Made by a program: the position numbers and the translations under genes | The notes under the pieces: model-generated | The model's input: only the letters and a program-made list of their open reading frames with translations | The model's database searches: none | Told to the model about the DNA's origin: nothing | Assembly: GCA_046729255.1 (NCBI GenBank) | Contig: JBKPGF010000021.1 | Coordinates: 1 to 64,000 of the forward strand | DNA: 64,000 nucleotides | Direction: 5' to 3' | Source: PALSA-612 sp046729255 | GTDB lineage: Bacteria; Actinomycetota; Thermoleophilia; Gaiellales; Gaiellaceae | In this document: piece by piece, positions 57,769-64,000 of the stretch | Layout of the letters: every line of letters begins with the position of its first letter | How positions within the stretch are numbered: the first letter of the stretch is position 1

Positions 57769-60053
57769 AGGTGCCGCTCTCCTGGCTCCGCGAGTACGTC
57801 GACGTCGACGTGCCTGCGACCGAGCTCGCCCAGAGGCTGCTTTTCGCGAGCTGCGAGGTGGAGGCCATCGAGACGCGCGGCGTCGCCGACACCGACGGCA
57901 ACCTTGCGCTCTACCGCGTGGGTCGCGTGCTCGAGGCGGGCAAGCACCCGAACGCCGACCGGCTCCAGCTCTGCGTCGTCGACGTGGGGGAGGGGGAGCC
58001 GCGCCAGATCGTCTGCGGTGCGTGGAACTTCTCGGCCGGCGCCACCGTCGCCGTCGCGCTGCCCGGCGCCGTACTGCCGGACGGGCGCACGCTCGAGCGG
58101 GCGAAGCTCCGCGGCTCCGTGTCCGACGGGATGATCCTCTCCGAGCAGGAGCTCGAGCTCGGCGACGATCATGCGGACATCATCGTGCTGCCCGACCGGT
58201 GGGAGCCCGGCACCCCGCTTGCCGACGCGCTCCCCCTCACGGACGTCGTGCTCGAGCTCGAGACGACGCACAACCGGCCTGACCTCCTCGGCGTGTACGG
58301 CATCGCCCGCGAGGTGGCGGCGATCTTCGATCTCGAGCTAGCGCCACCGCCGGGCGTCGATCCGGAGCGTGCCGGCGACGAGCCCGTGGTGATCGAGGTC
58401 GACGACCTCGAAGGCTGTCCGCGCTACATCGGTCGACTGTTCAGAGACGTCACGGTCGCGCCATCGCCGCCCTGGCTCAAGGCCCGCCTCGTCGCCGCCG
58501 GGATGCGGCCGATCTCGAACGTCGTCGACGTAACGAACTACGTCATGCTCGCGCTCGGCAGCCCACTGCACGCGTTCGACTTCGACACGCTCGCCGGCGG
58601 GCGCATCGGCGTCCGGCGCGCGAAAAAGGGTGAGCGCCTGCGCACCCTCGACGGGCAGGATCGCGCCCTCGAGCCCGAGGACCTCCTGATCACGGACGGC
58701 GAACGGCCAATCGCGATCGCCGGGGTCATGGGCGGCGAGGAGACGGAGGTGACCGAGCCGACGACGTCCCTCCTCCTGGAGGCGGCGAACTTCGAGCCTG
58801 TGGGCATCATGCGCTCGTCCGAGCGGCTGCGCCTGCGGTCGGAGGCGTCGAACCGCTGGGAGAAGGGCGTTGATCCCGAGGCGGCGCTCCAGGCCGCGCA
58901 GCTCACGACCGAGCTTCTCGTTGAGCTGTCGGGGGCGCACTGGACGGGTCATGCCGACGTTCGCGCCGAGCCACGGCCCAGGCCGTCGATCGCCTATCGC
59001 CCGCAGCGCGCGGAGGAGGTGACGGGACTAGGGGTCGACGAGGCCGAGCAGCGCCGCCGTCTGCAGCGGCTCGGATTCGAGGTCGGCGACGACTGGACGG
59101 TCGTCGTCCCCACCTGGCGTGCGAACGACGTCACCCGCGAGGTCGACGTCGTCGAGGAGGTGGCGCGGTTCGACCTCGAGCGCGTGCCGGCCACGCTGCC
59201 CGTTCGCGGCGAGCTCCGCGGGCGGCTCACGAACGCTCAACGCATCCGCCGGCGCATCCAGGACACGCTCGCGGGCTTCGGCTTCGCCGAGGCCTACACG
59301 TGGAGCTTGCTGCCCGAGGATCCGGTGCCGGGCGCGATCCGGCTGCCGGAGCCGTTGTCGAGCGAGCAGGCCGTGCTGCGTACGGCGCTCGCGGACGGCC
59401 TCGTCACTGCGGCCGCCCGCAACGTCGACGCGGGCAACGAGGGCATCGCGCTGTTCGAGCTCGCCCACGTCTATCTCCCGACCGGCGGCGAGCTGCCCGA
59501 AGAGCGCTGGCACGTCGCGGGCATCGTGGAGGGAGGCTTTGCGAGGGCGAAGGGCGTCGTCGAGCGACTGTACGAGGCGCTGCACGTGGGCACGTCGTTC
59601 GAGCGATCGGCGTACCTCCGCTTCCCGGGCCCTGGAGCGACGACGCCGGAAGGCTGGGTGCTCCAGCTTGCCGACGAGCGTCTGCCCGGGGAGTGGGGCC
59701 TCTTCGAGCTCGACGTCGACGCGCTCGTCGAGCGCGTCCCTGACGTCGTCACGTACGAGGATGTGATCACGTACCCCGCCGTCAAGCAGGATCTCGCCTT
59801 CGCGGTGGCCGAGTCGGTGACGGCTGCCGAGCTCGTCGTCGCCGCCCGTGCAGCCGCAGGCCCGGAGCTTCGCGAGATGGAGGCGTTCGACGTGTACCGG
59901 GGCGAGCAAGCGGGCGAGGGCCGCAAGTCGATCGCCTTCCGTGTCTCGTTCCAGTCGGCAGAGCGGACGCTCGCCGACGAGGACGCTGCCGAGTTGCGCG
60001 AGCGGATCGTGTCCGCTCTCGCCGCGCAGTTCGACGCCGAACTACGAGCGTAA
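57765..60053 (+). CDS. pheT: Phenylalanyl-tRNA synthetase beta subunit
   Basis: The protein has 762 residues from GTG 57765, overlapping pheS by four bases. Domains in order: the tRNA-binding EMAP-like domain (AGKHPNADRLQLCVVDVGEG), the B3/4 editing domain (ETTHNRPDLLGVYGIAREVA, and YIGRLFRDV..PPWLKARLVAAGMRPISNVVDVTNYVM), B5 (SIAYRPQRAEEVTGLG), and the C-terminal FDX-ACB domain (PAVKQDLAFAVAESVTAAELV). It forms the alpha2beta2 enzyme with PheS. A typical length for the family is 780-800. Confidence 0.95.
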   Translation: MKVPLSWLREYVDVDVPATELAQRLLFASCEVEAIETRGVADTDGNLALYRVGRVLEAGKHPNADRLQLCVVDVGEGEPRQIVCGAWNFSAGATVAVALPGAVLPDGRTLERAKLRGSVSDGMILSEQELELGDDHADIIVLPDRWEPGTPLADALPLTDVVLELETTHNRPDLLGVYGIAREVAAIFDLELAPPPGVDPERAGDEPVVIEVDDLEGCPRYIGRLFRDVTVAPSPPWLKARLVAAGMRPISNVVDVTNYVMLALGSPLHAFDFDTLAGGRIGVRRAKKGERLRTLDGQDRALEPEDLLITDGERPIAIAGVMGGEETEVTEPTTSLLLEAANFEPVGIMRSSERLRLRSEASNRWEKGVDPEAALQAAQLTTELLVELSGAHWTGHADVRAEPRPRPSIAYRPQRAEEVTGLGVDEAEQRRRLQRLGFEVGDDWTVVVPTWRANDVTREVDVVEEVARFDLERVPATLPVRGELRGRLTNAQRIRRRIQDTLAGFGFAEAYTWSLLPEDPVPGAIRLPEPLSSEQAVLRTALADGLVTAAARNVDAGNEGIALFELAHVYLPTGGELPEERWHVAGIVEGGFARAKGVVERLYEALHVGTSFERSAYLRFPGPGATTPEGWVLQLADERLPGEWGLFELDVDALVERVPDVVTYEDVITYPAVKQDLAFAVAESVTAAELVVAARAAAGPELREMEAFDVYRGEQAGEGRKSIAFRVSFQSAERTLADEDAAELRERIVSALAAQFDAELRA

Positions 60054-60074
60054 ATCCGCGTTCGCGACAGCTGC

Positions 60075-60740
60075 GTGGGGACCACCGTGAGGGTGTACAA
60101 GGCGACCGCACTCGCCGGGCTCACCGCTGCCGCGATCTTCATTCCCGGCGCAGCGGCGAGGCACACGATGAACGGAACGGTCGGGCCGGACTTCACGATC
60201 TCGCTGACCGGGACGGCCGGCCTCGTGCCCGGGGAGCAGCACACGATCGTCGTTGACGACCGCGGAGACCTCCACAACTTTCATCTTCTCGGCACGTCGG
60301 TCGTGACGGGTGTCGAGACGACAGGGACGTCGACCTTCACGGTGACCCTGGCGGAGGGACGCTACACGTACCAGTGCGACGTCCACTCAGCTTCCATGCG
60401 GGGGGCATTCACGGTCAGCACGCCGCCACCGCCTCCCACCGCGAAGCCGGTGAGGCTGTCCGGCTCGGTCGGGCCGGGAACGAAGATCGACCTCAGGCGA
60501 GCGGGGAAACGGGTGACGTCGCTGGCTGCCGGCCTCTACCTGTTCGTCGTCGCCGACCGGTCGGCGCTCGACAACTTCCACGTCACCGGGCCAGGCGTCA
60601 ACCGGAAGACCGGCGTCGCCGCGAAGGTGACCGCGCGCTGGACGCTGCGGCTCAAGAAAGGGAAGTACACGTACCGCTCGGACGCACACGCGAAGCTCCG
60701 CCGGAGCTTCAGCGTCAAGCCGCCCGAGGTCAGGCGCTAG
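60075..60740 (+). CDS. Secreted cupredoxin-like protein with two domains, second lacking copper ligands
   Basis: The protein has 221 residues, GTG start and a signal peptide (ATALAGLTAAAIFIPGAAA). Domain 1 (residues about 30-115) carries DLHNFHLLG (His) and YQCDVHSASM, a C-x2-H-x4-M-like type 1 copper site. After a PPPPPT linker, domain 2 (about 130-215) repeats the pattern: DNFHVTG but YRSDAHAKL, where Cys and Met became Ser and Leu. Domain 2 is therefore a degenerate copy. It may carry electrons or bind copper with domain 1 only. The stop is part of a palindromic repeat. Confidence 0.82.
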   Translation: MGTTVRVYKATALAGLTAAAIFIPGAAARHTMNGTVGPDFTISLTGTAGLVPGEQHTIVVDDRGDLHNFHLLGTSVVTGVETTGTSTFTVTLAEGRYTYQCDVHSASMRGAFTVSTPPPPPTAKPVRLSGSVGPGTKIDLRRAGKRVTSLAAGLYLFVVADRSALDNFHVTGPGVNRKTGVAAKVTARWTLRLKKGKYTYRSDAHAKLRRSFSVKPPEVRR

Positions 60741-60911
60741 TCAGGAGTGTCGAGCGAAACGGTGACTGTGCCGCTGGAACGCACTGGATCGTCGTCCTGC
60801 GGCGTCCTCGGCCGCCCACGTACGTCGTTCAGTACGCGGGCTCCCTGCGACCTTGCAGTACGACGACCAGCGCGCCCCAGCGACGAGCACCGTTCCGCCA
60901 AACCCTCCTAG
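60737..60911. repeat. About 175-base palindromic intergenic element, copy 2
   Basis: It matches the 10879-11049 element through most of its length (GCGAAAC.GTGACTGTGCCGC, GTACGCGGGCTCCCTGCG, CGACGAGCACCGTTCCGCCA). The central hairpin is CGTAC..GTACG with a changed loop. The right end CCCTCCTAG (60903-60911) gives the minus-strand DUF3618 stop, and the left end CTAG (60737-60740) gives the cupredoxin stop. As in copy 1, it is placed between convergent genes. Confidence 0.75.
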
Positions 60912-61105
60912 CGGAGCCACCAGAGGATCCTGAGCGCCGTACGCGCGGTCTTCGAGCGCGTGACGATCGCGAGCACGAGCGCCGTGCCGATCGCGTACGG
61001 GAGCACGCTGGCGACGTCCCGGCGCAGCGCCTTGATCTCGCCGACGAGCGCCGCGCGCTCGGCCGCGATCTCTCCACGAACCTGCTCGGTCGTCCGCTCA
61101 GGCAT
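60908..61105 (-). CDS. DUF3618 small membrane protein
   Basis: The protein has 65 residues. The pattern ERTTEQVRGEIAAERAALVGEIKALR is the DUF3618 N-terminal helix, followed by a membrane stretch LPYAIGTALVLAIVTR. Its stop lies in the repeat arm. It starts within the 3' end of the holin-like gene (eight-base overlap). These proteins occur in actinobacteria together with small holin-like membrane proteins, as here. Confidence 0.82.
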   Translation of the reverse strand: MPERTTEQVRGEIAAERAALVGEIKALRRDVASVLPYAIGTALVLAIVTRSKTARTALRILWWLR

Positions 61106-61469
61106 CCCGCAGCTCCCGGGCGGTCGTCTGGGCCTCCTCCACCGTCTCCACGGGCCGTATCGGCCCGGCTCGACGAGCGATCCGGGCGGCCGCGAGCAGG
61201 AGCACCGCGGCCGTCAGGAGGAGCAAGAACGCGACGATGAGCAGCGACGCCCAGAGCGGGACGACTTCCGTGAGGCCCGCGGCGACGGCCGCGAACACGA
61301 AGCCGATCGCGTAGAGGATCACGACGAGGGCGATGACCCCGAGCGCCGCGGCGAAGCCGATCGCCTTCGCCTTGCGCTTGAACTCGAGCGTCGCCAGCTC
61401 GAGTTGCAGGCGCGCGAGCGCGAGGGCTCGCGCCTTGATCTGCTGAGCGTGCTCGACGATGCCCAGCAT
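61098..61469 (-). CDS. Phage-holin-like (PF07332-type) membrane protein
   Basis: The protein has 123 residues and starts at ATG 61469, which overlaps the preceding stop (TGATG). A charged N-terminus KARALALARLQLELATLEFKRKAKAIG is followed by two hydrophobic stretches (GVIALVVILYAIGFVFAAVAAGL and SLLIVAFLLLLTAAVLLLAA). The family is named after phage holins, but the chromosome-type version together with DUF3618 has no phage association here. A membrane-organisation or envelope role is possible. Confidence 0.8.
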   Translation of the reverse strand: MLGIVEHAQQIKARALALARLQLELATLEFKRKAKAIGFAAALGVIALVVILYAIGFVFAAVAAGLTEVVPLWASLLIVAFLLLLTAAVLLLAAARIARRAGPIRPVETVEEAQTTARELRDA

Positions 61470-62113
61470 CAGACGGCCCTGTCGGAGACGACGAAGGTCG
61501 GACCCTGGGTCAGTACAGGCTGGGTGTCCGAGAGGAGCTCGAGGAGCGAGAGGGTGCCGCCGATGCCTTGCTCGTCGAGCCGCTCGAGGCAGCGACGCGT
61601 CATCCCCGGCGCAGCCCCATAGCCGTAGTGGTGCGCAACGCGGAAGCGAAAGCCGAGAGCCCTGTCGTGACGTGACGGGTTGAGTGGCGCGAGCGCGAGG
61701 GCCGCCGGAGCGAGGTCGTCGCTCGAGCGCAGCTCGAGCAGGCAGAGCAGATCCGTCCAGTCGTCGGGCAGGCCCGCGGCGAGCTCGTCCCACGCTGCTG
61801 CGAGCGAGGCGGCGGCCGCGGCGGGTGCGCCATGGGCTACCTCGGCTGCCGCCGACGAGGAACGCTCGACATCCTGCTCACCTACGAGCTCGAGCGTGCC
61901 GCGCATCCCCGCAGCGTCGAGCCGTCCCAGGAGTCGCCGCAAGGTGCTCGGGCCGGCCTCGCCTCCGGAGGTCACGCGCAGGTGCAGCGCATCGCCGGCG
62001 AGGCCCGGGCTCAGCGCGCCGAGCAGGGCCGCGGCGCGCGACACGTCCTCGGGACGAGCCAGGCGAAGCCGCACGTCGACCTCCCTCCAGTCCGTGGAAA
62101 GTTGGGCAACCAT
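61469..62113 (-). CDS. Unknown protein with an internal duplication
   Basis: The protein has 214 residues if started at ATG 62113 (an earlier start at 62152 is also open). Two similar halves are visible. The first has LHLRVTSGG..PSTLRRLLGRLDAAGMRGTLEL and the second has LGFRFRVAHHYG..PGMTRRCLERLDEQGIGGTLSL. The repeats look like an alpha/beta module of about 70 residues. I do not recognise a family. It heads a minus-strand operon with the holin-like and DUF3618 genes. Confidence 0.68.
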   Translation of the reverse strand: MVAQLSTDWREVDVRLRLARPEDVSRAAALLGALSPGLAGDALHLRVTSGGEAGPSTLRRLLGRLDAAGMRGTLELVGEQDVERSSSAAAEVAHGAPAAAAASLAAAWDELAAGLPDDWTDLLCLLELRSSDDLAPAALALAPLNPSRHDRALGFRFRVAHHYGYGAAPGMTRRCLERLDEQGIGGTLSLLELLSDTQPVLTQGPTFVVSDRAV

Positions 62114-62164
62114 GACGTCCCACTGCGCAACTAGCCCCACGGTCGGCAGCATAAACTCAGGCCC

Positions 62165-63142
62165 GTGGCCGAGGCTCGAGCAGCCAGGAAGCGCGGGCTC
62201 TCGCAGGAGCGCTTGCGGGAGCTCTATCGCGAGATGCTCCTCATCCGGCGCTTCGAGGAGAAGGTCGAGGAGCAGTTCCGAGCCGGCGAGCTGCCCGGGT
62301 TCCTACACGTCGCCATCGGCCAAGAGGCCGTCGCCGTCGGCGTGTCGAGCGCGATGGCCGAGGGAGACGTCTTCGCGTCCACCCACCGGGCGCACGGGCA
62401 CGCTCTCGCGCGCGGCTCCCACCCGGACGCGGTCATGGCCGAGCTGTACGGCAAGGTGGAGGGCGTCTCGCGCGGTTACGGGGGCTCCATGCACCTCTAC
62501 GACGTCGAGCGCGGCAACCTCGGCGCGAACGCCGTCGTGGGCGGCGGGCTGCCGATGATCGCCGGCGCGGCACTGGCGTTCAAGATGCGGGGCGAGCCGC
62601 GCGTCGCCGTCGCGTACTTCGGCGACGGGGCGACGAACATCGGGACCTTCCACGAGGCGCTCAACCTCGCGCAGCTGTGGGAGGTGCCGGCGGTCTTCGT
62701 CTGCGAGAACAACCACTACGCCGAATCGACGCCGACGCACCAGCAACTGCCGATCACCGATCTCACGAAGCGGGCGGTCGCCTTCGGGATGCGCTCGATG
62801 ACTGTCGACGGACAGGACGTCGAGGCCGTGCATGCGACGGCGACGAGGGCGCTCGCACACGCTCGCAAGGGCAAAGGGCCCGTCTTCCTGCTCGCGGAGA
62901 CCTACCGCCTCGTCGGTCATTACGTCGGCGACCCGCAGGTCTACCGGCCGAAGGAGGAAGTACAGGAGCTCCGGGAGACGCAGGACCCCCTCGAGAAGCT
63001 GCGGCCGCAGCTAGGCCTCCCCGACGACGAGCTGGAAGCGATCGACGCCGAGGTCGTTCGCATGGTCGAAGGCTCCGTCGAGTTCGCCCGCAATGCCACC
63101 GAGCACAAGCCCGAAGACGCGTTGGACAACATCTATGCCTGA
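62165..63142 (+). CDS. Pyruvate (or branched-chain/acetoin) dehydrogenase E1 component, alpha subunit
   Basis: The protein has 325 residues from GTG 62165; TAAACT lies seven bases before it. The TPP-binding motif GDGATNIGTFHEALNLAQLW ends at CENN (GDG..NN). Other landmarks are GFLHVAIGQEAVAVG, ASTHRAHGHALARG, GRGGSMHLYD-like YGGSMHLYD and ETYRLVGHYVGDPQVYR. It forms alpha2beta2 with the next gene's product, converting a 2-oxo acid with TPP and passing acyl to E2. Substrate choice between pyruvate, acetoin and branched-chain acids cannot be told. It overlaps the next gene by eight bases. Confidence 0.92.
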   Translation: MAEARAARKRGLSQERLRELYREMLLIRRFEEKVEEQFRAGELPGFLHVAIGQEAVAVGVSSAMAEGDVFASTHRAHGHALARGSHPDAVMAELYGKVEGVSRGYGGSMHLYDVERGNLGANAVVGGGLPMIAGAALAFKMRGEPRVAVAYFGDGATNIGTFHEALNLAQLWEVPAVFVCENNHYAESTPTHQQLPITDLTKRAVAFGMRSMTVDGQDVEAVHATATRALAHARKGKGPVFLLAETYRLVGHYVGDPQVYRPKEEVQELRETQDPLEKLRPQLGLPDDELEAIDAEVVRMVEGSVEFARNATEHKPEDALDNIYA

Positions 63143-64000
63143 GCTGTCGTATAGGGAAGCCGTGCGCGACGCGATGTCGCAGGCGATGCGCCGCGACGAC
63201 GACATCTTCATCATGGGCGAGGACATCGCCGAGATGGGCGGCTCGATGGGCGTCACGCAGGGCATGCTTGCCGAGTTCGGCGCCGAGCGGGTGCGCAACA
63301 CCCCCATCTCGGAGATGGCACTCGTCGGCGCGGGCATGGGCGCGGCGATCATGGGGATGCGCCCGATCGTGGAGGTCATGTACGAGGACTTTCTCACCCT
63401 CGCGATGGAGCAGCTCGTCAACCAGGCGGCAAAGCACCGTTACATGTCGGGCGGCCAGGTGAAGGTGCCGCTGACGGTGAGGACGCAGGGCGGTGCCGGA
63501 TGGTCGCCCGGCGCCCAGCACGCGCAGCAGGTCGAGGCGTGGTTCTGCCACGTTCCCGGCCTCAAGGTCGTCTTCGCGTCGACGGCTGCTGACGTCCGCG
63601 GGCTGCTCTGGTCGGCGATCTACGAGGACAACCCGGTCGTGTTCTTCGAGCACCGGACGCTCTACCCGCTCAAAGAACACGTGCCGGAGGAGCTGGAGCC
63701 GATCCCGCTCGGCCAGGCGCGCGTCCACCGCGAGGGAGACGACGTGACGGTGGTCGCCATCGGCCGGCTCGTGCACGAGGCGCTGAAGGCTGCGGAGGAG
63801 GCCGAGTCGGAGGGGATCTCGGTCGAGGTCATCGACCCGCGGACGCTTCAGCCGCTCGACGAGGAAGCGATCGTCGGCTCGGTGAAGAAGACGAACCGCT
63901 GCGTCGTTGCCCACGAGGCGATCACGCGCAGCGGATTTGGCGCCGAGATCGCAGCCGTCGTGCAGCAGCAGGCGTTCGACTGGCTCGACGCCCCCGTCGA
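63135..64000 (+). CDS. Pyruvate (or acetoin) dehydrogenase E1 component, beta subunit, partial
   Basis: The frame runs off the window end after 288 residues (a full subunit has about 325). Landmarks are LSYREAVRDAMSQAMRRDD, GEDIAEMGG, RVRNTPISEMALVGAGMGAA, YEDFLTLAMEQLVNQAAKHRYMSGG, RTQGGAGWSPGAQHAQQ and EVIDPRTLQPLDEEAIV. The ATG at 63135 overlaps the alpha-subunit stop (eight bases). Genes for E2 and E3 would be expected beyond the window. Confidence 0.92.
   Translation, partial: MPELSYREAVRDAMSQAMRRDDDIFIMGEDIAEMGGSMGVTQGMLAEFGAERVRNTPISEMALVGAGMGAAIMGMRPIVEVMYEDFLTLAMEQLVNQAAKHRYMSGGQVKVPLTVRTQGGAGWSPGAQHAQQVEAWFCHVPGLKVVFASTAADVRGLLWSAIYEDNPVVFFEHRTLYPLKEHVPEELEPIPLGQARVHREGDDVTVVAIGRLVHEALKAAEEAESEGISVEVIDPRTLQPLDEEAIVGSVKKTNRCVVAHEAITRSGFGAEIAAVVQQQAFDWLDAPV

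Noticed and set aside
61098..61469. Holin-like gene as sign of a prophage
   Set aside because: No phage structural, integrase or lysis genes are nearby; the DUF3618-linked version is chromosomal in actinobacteria.
1..64000. CRISPR arrays, rRNA genes, insertion sequences
   Set aside because: No regular spaced repeats, rRNA signatures or transposase-like frames were seen on either strand.

Overview
This is a GC-rich bacterial chromosome segment. Many GTG/TTG starts, stop/start overlaps (ATGA, GTGA, TGATG), a TatA-TatC-ThrS block, infC-rpmI-rplT and a PadR/DUF-type gene content suggest a deep-branching actinobacterium, possibly class Thermoleophilia (Gaiella-like). That placement is inference from style and content, not a measured phylogeny. 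No phage, plasmid or CRISPR structure was seen. The window opens inside a glycosyltransferase gene and closes inside a pyruvate dehydrogenase E1-beta gene.

Region 1 (1-10.9 kb) is mostly ion and energy work: a GCS2-type carboxylate-amine ligase, an H+-pumping pyrophosphatase, a DUF389 membrane protein, two APC-type transporters with C-terminal universal-stress domains, two RCK/TrkA regulators and a secreted sugar dehydrogenase. Region 2 (11.8-16.8 kb) is the most interesting block. A cobalamin riboswitch leads into two secreted DUF4430 proteins, a complete ECF transporter (T, fused A-A, S) and a secreted alpha/alpha-toroid protein. DUF4430 and an alpha/alpha barrel are the two halves of animal intrinsic factor/transcobalamin, so this looks like a split, transcobalamin-like B12 capture and uptake system. 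Region 3 (16.8-25.4 kb) holds a flippase-like membrane protein, a PadR regulator with a textbook operator-promoter, PcrA helicase, two Eis-like acetyltransferases, a cytidylate-kinase-like protein and galactokinase. Region 4 (25.4-32.6 kb) is a sugar ABC importer operon ending in a frameshifted ZIP transporter, then two homologous M23-like proteins facing each other tail to tail.

Region 5 (32.6-42.9 kb) has tRNA-Val(GAC), a tRNA-like fragment, three copies of a two-hairpin repeat, two orphan solute-binding proteins, a membrane-anchored zinc protease, a fibronectin-III protein, a CPA-type antiporter, a decayed methyltransferase and two VOC proteins. The 477-base stretch 32645-33121 holds no protein gene, only the tRNA and repeats. 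The stretch 40458-40814 holds only the methyltransferase remnant. Region 6 (42.9-48 kb) is core: tatA, tatC, thrS, infC, rpmI, rplT and a SpoU methylase. Region 7 (48-54.3 kb, minus strand) is a methyltransferase-LemA-DUF2207 x3 operon with covarying hairpins behind two of the DUF2207 genes. Region 8 (54.4-64 kb) holds a BNR-repeat secreted protein, a methyltransferase divergent from pheS-pheT, a duplicated cupredoxin, a three-gene membrane/unknown operon and pyruvate dehydrogenase E1 alpha/beta.

Two architecture-wide signals stand out. First, many genes have a TANNNT -10-like hexamer only 6-8 bases before the start codon, the hallmark of leaderless transcription. Second, non-coding inverted-repeat elements recur at convergent gene ends, including two diverged copies of a roughly 170-base palindromic element.
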